Shown one piece after another: positions 42,977-52,899 of a DNA stretch of 64,000 bases. Each line of letters begins with the position of its first letter. The first letter of the stretch is position 1. The notes below the pieces were generated by a model. It was not told where the DNA came from. It did not search any database and worked only from the letters and a program-made list of their open reading frames with translations. Location of the stretch: contig JAIWNI010000022.1 in the NCBI GenBank assembly GCA_025331435.1, positions 248,001 to 312,000 on the forward strand, read 5' to 3'. Origin of the DNA: Choanephora cucurbitarum. Lineage: Eukaryota > Mucoromycota > Mucoromycetes > Mucorales > Choanephoraceae. A program made the translations under genes and the position numbers.

Positions 42977-43205
42977 AGATACTCAAACATATCTATTGTG
43001 AATCAAATAGAAAGTTAGTGATGGGTTTTTCAGTCTATATGCTGGAGTATTTCCAGTTACATGTTTGAGTTTTTTCATAATTTCGTCAGTTTTATTCAAG
43101 TCCCTTTCGTTGAATGGTGAAGATGCAGGACTAGATACTGAAACGTAAACTCTATCAACAAGGGAGCGGTCAAGCAGATTGTCAACCATTTTTTGTAAGA
43201 GTTTC
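42784..43205. repeat. Hairpin-type inverted duplication of the recombinase-like gene end
   Basis: Positions 42784-42977 reappear inverted at 43031-43205 around a 53-bp loop. The copies are nearly identical, except that the second lacks 17 bp present at about 42948-42964 (GTAAAGTAATACTACAG), a segment bounded by CAG repeats. The outer end coincides with the truncated DIRS start. Confidence 0.9.
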
Positions 43206-44296
43206 GCGACATACAACGAGCTCTTCGCCAACTACTGCTCCACCCAATCCAATCACCTCGGAAAGTTCAAAGTGTCATTATGCGTTTACAAGCGGCAACT
43301 TTCGCAGTCTTTCCGGCCAGATTATACACTCGTCATCTCTTGCATCAGAAGAACCAATGGATGAAGTCGGATCCTCGCTGGGATGTTCCGCAACAACTAA
43401 GCCCTCAAGCCCTGGAGGAGCTCCGTTGGTGGATGAACAATCTCAGCAAATGGAACGGCAGATCCATGATCCCCACGACTGCAACTGCCACCTTGTACGT
43501 CGATGCATCGAACACCGGTTGGGGCTGTTCCTACCGCAACCTGACGACATTCGGTCATTGGACTTACCAGGAGAGTCTCCAGCACATCAATTGGAAGGAG
43601 TTGATGGCTGCCTTTCTAGCTCTCCAATCCTTCCCCAGTCTCCGCCATCAACATGTCCTGATACGGACAGACAACACAACGTCCATGGCGTACATTCAGA
43701 AGCAGGGTGGAACCCGATCGTACGACCTCATGACTTTGGCAAAGACCATCTGGAAGTGGTGTCTCCAGAGGGGTCTGACTCTATCTGCCAAACATATAGC
43801 AGGGATAGAGAACAGGACAGCCGACTACCAGTCCCGACGACTGTTCTACAAGAACCAGTGGCGAGTCCGCCCATCAACGTTTCAGTCCATCCTGCGAACC
43901 TGGGCAGTTCAAGTAGACGTGGACTTGTTCGCCGACCGGACGATAAACCTGTGCCCAAAGTACGTCTCATGGAAGAGAGACCCAGGAGCGTGGCAGGTAG
44001 ACGCTCTCTCCGTCGATTGGTACCAGTTCCACTTGCCTTGGATAAACCCGCCTTGGAACCTGCTGATGAAATGCGTAGAAAAGATTCGTCGGGAGCGAAT
44101 CTCTCTACCAACAATTCTGGTCACCCCGTTTTGGCCGAGTGCCCCGTGGTTCCCGCTGGTCCATCAGATGTCAACATGTCCCCCAGTCATTCTGCAGGCA
44201 CAGGACATAGAGATGCGATCGCCTCTCACACCTTGCCCTCTGACTCCAACCAAATCAACGCTCTCCGTTTGGATGCTTTGCGCTCCTCATCCTTGA
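43205..44296 (+). pseudogene. DIRS RT (3' end) and RNase H
   Basis: The fragment lacks fingers, palm and the catalytic RT motifs; it starts at FRDIQRALRQ. The RNase H part is complete: TLYVDASNTGWGC (Asp), INWKELMAAFLAL (Glu), VLIRTDNTTSMAYIQKQGG (Asp) and ENRTADYQSRR (Asp). VDLFADRTINLCPKYVSW follows, as in the first DIRS element. It overlaps the recombinase ORF in another frame. Confidence 0.8.
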
Positions 44297-45309
44297 ACAA
44301 AGGTCTGTCGCAAGAATCAATGGCTATTATCAGTCATCCTCGTCTGGTCGACTCTGCAACCAACCGGTCATATCAACGTGGTCAGGCCTTGTTCGTGGTT
44401 TGGGCCTTGGAAAACGAGGTAACGATCAATGATTTTTCTGCCAGTGACTTGACCAACTTCCTCTCGCACCTTCATCGCACTCGTGATTATCAGGTTGGTA
44501 CCCTGAAACTCATTCATGCCGCTGTCACTCACCTCCACCACTCACCTGCCACCATCCGTCAACAATCTGACAATCCTGTTGTGTCGCTGCTGGACTCTCT
44601 TGCGTCTCAAGCCCCACCTCGACCACAGTACAAGCCCGCCGTTGATCTGTCGAAGACCCTGAAGTTCCTTGCCGAAATCCCTTCTTCCACGACGACTGCA
44701 TTGTCTCCTTTACAGGGAAAAGTTGCATTTCTGATGGGTATGGCTGCCTTCCTTCGTCCTTCTGATTTGCAGCGTATAGATCTCCTTTCCTGCGTTGTTG
44801 ACTCCTCCGGCATCCTTTCCTTCAACTTTGTCGCTCCTAAGGAACGCCGCAAGAAACAGAGGATCATCAAGCAGCTGACCATCCACCCACATGCCGCCAA
44901 TGCTTCTCTTTGCCCAGTGGTAGCATTCCTTGCTCTTCGTGACCATCATCGTTTGCAGCGAGTACGCCCCCCTTCCGCCTTGTTTGTTCAATCCGGATTG
45001 CCAAGCCAACCAGTCTTAAGTACGACAATTGCTTCTTGGATCCGCCGCTTGATCCGAAGATCTACTTCAGAACGCAATGTTTCTCTTCGTTCGGTTGCTG
45101 CCTCTCTTGCCCTCACCAATGGCCTTCCTCTTCAAGATATCATCACCTTGGGAAATTGGACATCTTCTACTACCTTTGAGAATCACTACAAACGCCATTC
45201 CGCAATACGTACTGATTTCACTACCGCTGTTCTGGGTGACATTCCTATCTCTATGGATAGTGATACTGACGACTGTTTTAAGGATGCTCTCTCTGACTTT
45301 CGGTCATAA
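43357..45309 (+). CDS. DIRS tyrosine recombinase ORF (second element)
   Basis: 650-codon open frame. The first ~310 codons lie over RNase H in another frame and are Ser/Pro/Arg-rich. The recombinase itself runs from about DSATNRSYQRGQALFVVWAL (44350) to the end. It has FLRPSDLQRI (catalytic Arg), FVAPKERRKKQRIIKQ, VSLRSVAASLAL (second Arg box) and TTFENHYKRHS (nucleophile Tyr). All expected positions are present and there is no stop, so the recombinase could still be made even though the element cannot reverse-transcribe. The true start is uncertain. Confidence 0.75.
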   Translation: MDEVGSSLGCSATTKPSSPGGAPLVDEQSQQMERQIHDPHDCNCHLVRRCIEHRLGLFLPQPDDIRSLDLPGESPAHQLEGVDGCLSSSPILPQSPPSTCPDTDRQHNVHGVHSEAGWNPIVRPHDFGKDHLEVVSPEGSDSICQTYSRDREQDSRLPVPTTVLQEPVASPPINVSVHPANLGSSSRRGLVRRPDDKPVPKVRLMEERPRSVAGRRSLRRLVPVPLALDKPALEPADEMRRKDSSGANLSTNNSGHPVLAECPVVPAGPSDVNMSPSHSAGTGHRDAIASHTLPSDSNQINALRLDALRSSSLNKGLSQESMAIISHPRLVDSATNRSYQRGQALFVVWALENEVTINDFSASDLTNFLSHLHRTRDYQVGTLKLIHAAVTHLHHSPATIRQQSDNPVVSLLDSLASQAPPRPQYKPAVDLSKTLKFLAEIPSSTTTALSPLQGKVAFLMGMAAFLRPSDLQRIDLLSCVVDSSGILSFNFVAPKERRKKQRIIKQLTIHPHAANASLCPVVAFLALRDHHRLQRVRPPSALFVQSGLPSQPVLSTTIASWIRRLIRRSTSERNVSLRSVAASLALTNGLPLQDIITLGNWTSSTTFENHYKRHSAIRTDFTTAVLGDIPISMDSDTDDCFKDALSDFRS

Positions 45310-45334
45310 CTTTTTTCTTTGTCTCTGGATAAGC

Positions 45335-45607
45335 AATGTAATTCGTTCTTGGATAATTTCGACGGTCTCACTCAATTCTGCGAGAATCTCGTTCGACCTT
45401 GAATTGAATATTTAGACCTAAGAAATTATACAAGAACGAATTACAGCCCTCCCTCCCTCCCTCCCTTTCTTTGTGACCTGAGCTCATATTATGATCAATT
45501 GTATAATAGTGATAGAAAATTTGTTTTTATTTCGCTGTTTTAAATTAATAAAGATGATTAAGCAATGTAATTCGTTCTTGTATAATTTCTTAGGTCTAAA
45601 TATTCAA
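45335..45607 (+). repeat. DIRS internal complementary region and right terminal repeat
   Basis: TGTAATTCGTTCTTG-type sequence occurs at about 45339 (in the internal complementary region), inverted at about 45435-45453, and again at about 45567. A CCCT microsatellite lies at about 45454-45468. The element ends near 45607 in AATATTCAA. Confidence 0.75.
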
Positions 45608-45651
45608 TTTTTCTTTCTTTTATTCGTTTCTTTCTCTTTTTTGAAAAAACA

Positions 45652-46411
45652 ATGGCTACACCTGTTGAATCCAAAACTTTTCTTGCGTGGTATTTGACAC
45701 AACTCGCTTCGCATCCTCTTCGTACAAAAGCATGTACTTCAGGTGTCTTATCTGGTCTGCAAGAACTGACAGCTCAAAAACTATCTGGTGCTAAGGAACT
45801 CGATAAGCGAGTCCTTCAGATGGCTGCTTATGGTGAGAATTATATGTTTTTGGAATTCTTGTGATACTTACTCTACTTTTTTTTAGGCTTATTTATTTCA
45901 GGACCCTTAAATCACTTAATGTATGAGATTATGAATAAGATCTTTGCAGGTAAAGAAGGCGCTAAAGTAAAGATTGGTCAATTGCTTTTCTCCAACTTGG
46001 TTATCTCGCCTGTCATGAACTCTGGTAAGTTTATATATACATATTTGTATCTTTATAGTGCATTTGCTAATGCCCTTTCTCAAACGTAGTGTATTTGACT
46101 GCAATGGCCATTTTGGCTGGTGTTCGCTCTCCAGTTCAATTGAAGGCTAATTTGAAGAGAGGCCTCTTACCAATGCAAAAAGTCTCCTGGGCTGTTTCTC
46201 CATTGACTATCATTTTTGCACAAAAGTTCCTTCCTCCTACTACCTGGGTACCTTTCTTCAATTTGGTTGCTTTCAGTAAAGTGGATTAACTTTCAAAAGA
46301 GAAACAGAATGTTCTAACTTTTTTAATGCATTAGTATTCGGTACCTATATCAACACCATGGTCAAGCGTAAGCGTATCAAGGAAGCCGAGGAAGCCGAAA
46401 AGAAGCAATAA
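45652..46411 (+). CDS. Mpv17/PMP22-family membrane protein
   Basis: Small four-helix protein of the inner mitochondrial or peroxisomal membrane; family members form or regulate channels. Exons 45652-45832, 45887-46024, 46090-46275 and 46335-46411; 193 residues, usual size. Recognised by FLAWYLTQLASHPLRTKACTSGVLSGLQELTAQ at the N-terminus. The middle reads LFISGPLNHLMYEIMNK, and the C-terminal signature resembles W-x-P-x2-N (PTTWVPFFNLVAF). The tail is basic (MVKRKRIKEAEEAEKKQ). The DIRS right end lies 45 bp upstream of the start codon, so most of the original promoter has been replaced or displaced. Confidence 0.88.
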
Positions 46412-46795
46412 GAAAGTGGGGCAGGGAAAAAGAGGATTGCATCTTATAGTTGCTGAGCAACTTCATAGTTCACTTTGTAATATAGTTTGAATAAATCGGA
46501 AAAAGAAAAGACAAGCATTAACTGCATCTTATTGTGTTTCAGCAGTTCTTTAAAGACCTGTGCATAAGTAATCTGATTTACACTTCTGTTAAACTAAACA
46601 TGATTGGAAGTGGTATATTATGTTTCTTATTATTATCAAAGTAGAAACAAATCTAAAGAAGCAGTCAAAACAAAAGCCTTACTGTTTCACACAGTACGAA
46701 TGTTACGTGTATCAGGCAAAAGTGGCGCACAACTCTTAAGAGCTTCTATTCTGATTTTAGCTCCTTCTCTTTTTGTCTTTCCTAGAAGCATCTAA
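46412..46795. other. Intergenic
   Basis: About 380 bp with no supported feature; an AATAAA (about 46490) lies ~80 bp after the Mpv17-family stop and may be its poly-A signal. Confidence 0.4.
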
Positions 46796-47967
46796 ATGTC
46801 CCCTTCGCCGAAAACTCCATTTATCTATCCGATATATCAGGAGGTGTGTCTATACTCCAAGAAGCATATCTATCCACAATTTGAAAAGAATGCTACTGCA
46901 ACCCCCGAACAACAATATGAGTTTATCAAGAAGTTACGTGTTGATAGTAGCAAGCCTTTTGTTAAAACTAAATTGAAAGAGACACTGAAGTCAACATGTC
47001 TTATGAATGAAATCAATACGACTATCTTTAGGCCTCCAGGAACTGAAGGTCAATTACTGGATGTTATAATCTTGTTGCATGGTAAGCTTTGATTTAATTT
47101 GATGCTTGCTTACTCTTATCTGCTTCTGTCATGTATAGGCGGTGGATGGATAGTAGGTGATTTGAACACCTACTCGAAGCTTGCTACAGATGTAAATAGT
47201 TTTCCCTGTCTCTTCCTTAACATAAAAGAAGATGATTCTTACTTAATCACTCTGATAGATATGCATCACATCGCAATCGGCTGTTGTATTTGTTCAGTAT
47301 ACTTTGAGTCCAGAAGTCAGATTTCCTGTTTCTCTAGAGGAATGCTATTCAGTTCTCTACTGGATCTCAGAGAATGGACATTCTGTCTGTCTAAACCAAC
47401 ATAATATTGTTGTATTAGGCGATTCTGTTGGGGGTAATATGGCAACCGTTTTGACCAGTAAGTTTCATTTGATTTGTGCCTTTTTTTACAGTAAGAATGA
47501 TAACATATTTGTTTGATAAAGTGATGGCAAAAGACAGAGGCATGGATAGTGTCATCAAAGCACAAGTTCTATTGTACCCAGTTACTAGTCCAAAATTCGG
47601 CATTTACGAATCTCACCATTTATTTAGTGATGCCGCCTATGGCTTAGGGAAACTTCACAATGATATACTTTATACGCATTACTTTCCAAGCCCTCTAAAT
47701 ACGCGCTATGCATCACCTTTGCTATCCACAGATGACCAGCTGAAAGGCCTTCCTCCTGCATTTGTACTGACATGTGAAGCTGATATCCTTCGTGATGAAG
47801 GTGAAGATTATGCTTCTCGATTGATGGCTGCAGGCGTAGATACAGTAGCTATCCGTGTCAAAGGTGTTATCCATGAATATTTGGTAGATGATTATCCTGA
47901 CAATTCAACATATATTATGTCTTTGAAATCAATATGCGATTTCATCAAATCTGTTCAGTTCAAATAA
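46796..47967 (+). CDS. Alpha/beta hydrolase, hormone-sensitive-lipase type
   Basis: Esterase/lipase of the HSL (GDXG) family, probably acting on small esters or acylglycerols. Exons 46796-47081, 47139-47191, 47259-47457 and 47492-47967; 337 residues. The oxyanion-hole motif HGGGW spans the first intron. The nucleophile elbow is VVLGDSVGGNMA (Ser). The acid is in TCEADILRDEGEDYASRL (Asp) and the His in VIHEYLVDD, so the triad is complete. The stretch YTLSPEVRFPVSLEECYSVL matches the usual Y.L.PE..FP..L.D. pattern. No signal peptide is seen, so it is likely intracellular. The physiological substrate cannot be told. Confidence 0.88.
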
Positions 47968-48315
47968 AAGGAAGGAGTTGTTAATCTTTAAATACCTAGG
48001 TGTCACAAAGATTCTGAGTAAGAAGCGATTTAGCTGGTTTTTATGCCGATTGTGTTTAAGCTACAGTCACCAAGCGCATGAATATGCATCCTTCAGCCTT
48101 TTTCGTTTTTTTTTTTGCTTCCTACAATTATTACTGCTTCTTTGTTCTAGATCTCTTTAGTTGAGTATTGCAAAGTGTTCTAAAAAAAGGTGCGCTGTTT
48201 TCTAACTTTAGTCGAATTGATGTCATTTCGAGCAAAGTCCGCTCTTTAGCAGAAAAAAATCAGAAGCTTTTACTTGAACCAACTTTGTTAAGTATACACT
48301 CGACTTAGATTCAGC
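47968..48315. other. Intergenic
   Basis: About 350 bp, T-rich, no supported feature. Confidence 0.4.
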
Positions 48316-48825
48316 ATGTCAGTATCTTTACTACGCTCAATTAATCAACCAGCACGTTTGTCTTCCAGATATCTGAGAACATGCCAACCGTGCCTTCATA
48401 GCTATAGAACCATGACAACAACTACAAACGAAGCGCCTAAGCCGTTCATTGCAAGAACAAAACACTACATGAAGAAATATGGCTATGTTGGCATAGGTGT
48501 CTACTGTGTTCTAGGAGCAATCGACTTGTCAGCGATCATGGCAGTTATTAGCGTGAAAGGAGCTGAACGTGTTCGTGATGCGGAGGACTACGCAATCAGT
48601 AAAGTTAAAGGTTGGCTAGGCATAAAACACATACCACGCACACCCAGCAGCCTACACGAAAGACCTTCGTTTACATCATTATTCGTAATTGCATATGGCA
48701 TACACAAGACTATATTATTGCCATTTAGATTATCTCTTACAGCCGCTATCACACCTACTGTCGCTAGAAGACTAAAAGAATTAGGTTGGATACGGACTAA
48801 AATCCCAAGAGATAGAAAGAAATAA
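48316..48825 (+). CDS. DUF1279/FAM210-type mitochondrial protein
   Basis: Intronless, 169 residues. The N-terminus SVSLLRSINQPARLSSRYLR is Arg/Ser-rich and lacks acidic residues, a good mitochondrial presequence. The DUF1279 domain follows: KHYMKKYGYVGIGVYCVLGAIDLS (membrane segment) and LLPFRLSLTAAITPTVARRLKELGW, the family's closing motif. Fungal members have been annotated as Nat2-like; animal FAM210 proteins act in mitochondrial translation and maintenance. The exact role here is unknown. It is tail-to-tail with the MFS transporter gene. Confidence 0.85.
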   Translation: MSVSLLRSINQPARLSSRYLRTCQPCLHSYRTMTTTTNEAPKPFIARTKHYMKKYGYVGIGVYCVLGAIDLSAIMAVISVKGAERVRDAEDYAISKVKGWLGIKHIPRTPSSLHERPSFTSLFVIAYGIHKTILLPFRLSLTAAITPTVARRLKELGWIRTKIPRDRKK

Positions 48826-48908
48826 AAATCACACTTTCATTTACTTGAGAGTGAAACAAAGAGACTTTTGTGAAAAAGATAGGCCGTGAAAAGAAGGGCA
48901 TTTATTTT

Positions 48909-50965
48909 TTAAGATGTGGATGGCTTCTTACTTCTTGTTTCATAAGGTAAAAGAACCACGCATACACCTACAATGGCAAATCCAACCACACTCACATAAA
49001 GTGGTAAGGAAATGTTAATAGTCAATAAAATGCCACTCATAATTGGACTGATAATGCCAGCTATTCTGCCTAAACCAGATGCAGTACCAACAGCAGTACC
49101 TCGAACATTGGTATCAAATACTTCAGGTGTATAACCATAGATGACTGCATAGAGCAATGTTGCCAAAAATGATACAGCAGAAGAGGATATAACCATAGTA
49201 AAGCGGGAACTGATGATTGAGAAAATAAACAATGAGAGTGACGATCCAAACGCAGATGCTGCCATGGTTCCTTTTCTACCTAATCTTGTCTCTATAAGCC
49301 ATGAAGCAATCTAACCAAACAAATGTGTGTAAACGTGAGCTGAATACTTAAATAAACTTAACACAACTTACAACAGAGCCTGGCACACCTGATAATGAGT
49401 ATATCATATAATCCAAATAAACCTGCTCTCTTGAAGGTGTACTCTCACCCTGAAATCCCATGGTCTCTAAGAATTTGGGTAAGAAAACGTTGAACACTGT
49501 ATAAGCTACAGAAGTCAACGTCCAAATGGCCCAAATGAGGAGTGTTGTCAGTCTCCATTGAGGGCTCAGTAAGAGCTTATATGCTTGATCCTTTCCTTTC
49601 TCGTTTTCTGATGATACTGTTGTTTCGTCTGCATTTGAATACTGCTCAGATAACAGAACGCGATTAACGTCGTCTTCGTCTTCATAATTTGTCTGAGACA
49701 AGATATAGTCTTCATCCTCATTCATACTCTGTGAAGGTGAATTTGATCGACTGCGTCTCTGCATGTTAGGCAATTCTTCTTTTTTGATCTGTATAGCCCC
49801 GCCATTGATTCGAGCAATATCTTGTAATACAATAATAGTTTCATTCTGTCTGTCTTGACTCATTAAGAATTTTGGTGTCTCTGGCAGCCTGACCCACAAA
49901 CTACGTAAGATAAGCATAGCAAGTGTGATCACAGACACAGCAAACAAAAGGATACGCCAGCCCTTGTTTTGTGTCTGTACATCGCAAAGTTCTAGAGGGA
50001 TCGTTTCAGGACAACTCCATTTCGGTAAGATAAGATAGCCTAAGACAGAAGCAAACACAGCACCAAAAGAAAAAAACACTGACATGAATGTCAATAAATA
50101 ATGAAATTCTCTAGGAAGAAATTCAAGATAAAGTGCACCTATAAATGTTTTGTCACTAAGTAAACATTTCCCTTTGTTCTGGCATTCTCTTTCTTTCTTT
50201 TTTACCATCTGTAGGCATATTGCCTCCTACACCAAAACCGAGGAAGAAAAGGGCAAAACACAGACTACCAAAATTAAATGTAAAACTTGAGATCAAACCG
50301 AATATTGTAGTGATCGCTAGTGTCATGGTATAAGGTAGCTTTCTTCCTCTTGAGTCTGAATATGTTCCCCAAAAGAAAGCACCAAATGTCATCCCTGCAA
50401 ACAATGAGCTTGAAAGAACTCCAATCCATTTGTTAGATATATTGTAATGATCTAGTTCGACTGCAATCAATAACGGTTTTGGCCACAATTACTCTAAAAG
50501 CAATTACCTTGGACTCTAGGAAGAATAATAGCAATTGTCTGATTTCATTAAATTGATAATTAGTAAATAGCAAAAAGCGATTTGATAGCATAAGATATAC
50601 GCACTTGAAGCCACATCTAAACAAGCCATTGTGTTAGCAAAACTGAATGCATGTGCAAATACACACAGAAAGACAAACACGAGGTAGTCTCCATTGCTTA
50701 CATTATCCGCTAGCCATCCGAATCCACATAATATCTGAAGAAGGAACAAGTAATATTTCAGCTCTGTGACACCCAAGACTATGACCCTTTCTCTCATACT
50801 TACAAGTAGCTTCTTCTGAAATAAACCATAACCAACTTTTGATAAAAGACCATCTAATATCTGTTCAGGTGTGCTGTGTTCGTTTTGTTCCTTTACAATA
50901 TCTGCTGCTTCCTCGTCTGTTTGTATAGGAGCAAATTCTCTATCTAGACTTTGATGTAGTGCCAT
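48909..50965 (-). CDS. SVOP-like MFS transporter (seven exons, 12-nt micro-exon)
   Basis: Twelve-helix major-facilitator transporter resembling SV2-related protein SVOP and sugar-porter-like carriers; substrate unknown. Exons 50965-50804, 50734-50702, 50616-50605, 50538-50508, 50460-50206, 50138-49372 and 49310-48909; 553 residues. KVGYGLFQKKLL and ILCGFGWLADN are the family start. The 12-nt exon encodes MWLQ, completing the conserved DNMWLQ before TIAIILPRVQ. FFWGTYSDSRGRKLPY is the MFS loop 2-3 motif, FFLGFGVGGNMPTDG lies in TM4, and ETPKFLMSQDR follows TM6. The cytoplasmic loop is long and acidic (SMNEDEDYILSQTNYEDEDD). The second half has TVFNVFLPKFLETMG and GYTPEVFDTNVRGTAVG. Confidence 0.9.
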
Positions 50966-52899
50966 ATCCGTTTAACTCTAACTGTCTTGTTTTTTTTCCT
51001 TTGCTTTCTCTTCCGTTTAATTGAACTAGACAACAGTTTAATGAAAAAGAGGAAAAAAGAATAAAAGGAAAAAAAAAACGAATTGCATTTACATTAATTT
51101 TAGTACCAGATGGAGATGAATTTAGCCAATGAACTTCATTTTAATTTAGAGTCTAATTGACATGCCCTGATTCCATTTATAAGCCATACATCGTAGAATG
51201 ACAACATTTATTTATTTCTCCAAATTTTACATTGAAATCATGCATTTTCGTAGCAAGATAGGGTGAGCTTTAATTTGAAAGATTTCATCGGTAAGATGAT
51301 TGTCAAGTGAGGTTCTGAGGAACACATGAGACTGAACCTCAAAAAAGAAAGTTTGGTTTAAAAGAAATATCGGTGTGGTATTTACCACATCTGAATTGTA
51401 ATTTACAAACACCGATTATATTAAGAAGAGTTTTTTATCGTGTTTAACACTTTTTCTCTTCACCTAATAAAGGCCTACATTATTTCTCGTTCAGTTTATA
51501 CTGCTATCAATCGACAAATACCACAATCGGCAATGGAGGAGTTTTGAAACCACAGCTTACACTTGCTCTATCTGTAGCCATCCTTACAGGCATGATAATC
51601 CGTCAAAAGATCATCCCAGTTCTAACTTGAATTTCCAAGAAAAAGAAAGGGGATAGGAGTATATTCGCTTGATAAAGTAAAATGACTACTTAGGTAACAA
51701 AGGTCTGAGGCTAAGTCATTTAGTCAGATGAGGCTTTATCAAAGAACGAAAGGCCACTCACTGCCTGACGCATTGCTAAATTTTGAAGAGGGGCTTTAAA
51801 AAGGAAACCTGTTATAACGTTTGTTTATGAGCCACATTATTAGTGCTCGTAGAATTATTGACAGGCCTTCCTTAGCTATGATCTAGAGCCTTTTTCTTTT
51901 GCAGTCCTATGCAGAACAAAAGATGAGATTGATACAAATGAAACAAACTTAGAACATCCCTTTTTCTGCTTTTATAAGCAATCATGTATACTACTCTTAG
52001 TCTACTTGATCCTCAAAAACTTCTGACCAAGAAAAAAAAAGAATCGCTATTTGATTGTATGTCTAAAGCTTGCTTTTTTTTTACGGATACTCTGATCAGA
52101 ATGAATGACAACATGGATTAGGTATGATAATTCAGAATGAAACATGTGTTTTGCTTGAAATTTTCAGGGTTGAATTTTTATATGTAACTTATTTTTGCAT
52201 ACAGCCTAGCAAAAAAAAAAGAATGCCGCATAGTATACTCTGCAGTCTAAGCTATATGCTATTGTTACATCACTTATTGTATTTCACTTTTCGCCTCCAT
52301 ATCGCTCAAGCCATGATCTATTATGAGTGTCATTGCCTGTAGGTAATGGACATAATCTATTTGTATATTCAGCGGACTTAGAGATTGTTAAACAGATACT
52401 ACTTTGTTCAAGAGGAGCTTAGCTGTCAAAACATGGAAATAGCCTAATTTGGGATAGACAATGGTCTTGATAATTATGGCTTATTTGATGTTGTTATTAG
52501 GAGATTTTCAAAAGCGTTTGCGTTAGAGCAAAGCCTCTCCTTCACAAACCTGATAAACACTTGCATGATAGAGCTAATGATACTTTACATTTGTGTAGCT
52601 CTTGTTTACTCATACAAAATCGATAAAAAAATATGAAGTATTTGCAGTCATGCATCTTCTATGGAAAACGATTCAATTAGATTTAATGTTGCTTGTGTTA
52701 CTTAATTGGACTAATCAGCCTCTTTTTTAAACTGTTGTTGCAGTAGCCAGAGTTGATTCTTATATAAACATAAGAACAGAAGTATGAATCGTCGATATTA
52801 ACTCGTTAATAGGAGTATAACAAACCTTCTTACTCCTTTTAAAAGAAACTGAAGAAAGTCTGTATATTTTATCTTTTATACGATCAATTGTTGACTATT
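50966..52899. other. Intergenic region, 1.9 kb
   Basis: No gene is well supported. Around 51510-51629 one frame reads NGGVLKPQLTLALSVAILTG then MIIRQKIIPVLT and stop, which looks like the end of a small single-helix membrane protein. It lacks a start codon in frame, so it is not called. The rest is AT-rich and featureless. Confidence 0.35.

Larger units (their letters stand above)
43202..45607 (+). mobile_element. Second DIRS-type retrotransposon, 5'-truncated
   Basis: Begins within the RT thumb (FRDIQRALRQLLLHP) directly after the inverted duplication, continues through RNase H and the recombinase ORF, then an internal complementary region (about 45335-45452) and the right terminal repeat. 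The segment GAATATTTAGACCTAAGAAA (from about 45406) is the complement of the right end (about 45567-45607), as expected for a DIRS internal complementary region. The other half of that region has no partner here, because the left end is missing. It belongs to a different DIRS lineage from the element at 4126-8848. Confidence 0.85.

Noticed and set aside
51510..51629. Possible small single-helix membrane protein (ends MIIRQKIIPVLT)
   Set aside because: No in-frame start codon or convincing upstream exon; an overlapping frame also mimics a Cys/His finger, so the signal is ambiguous.
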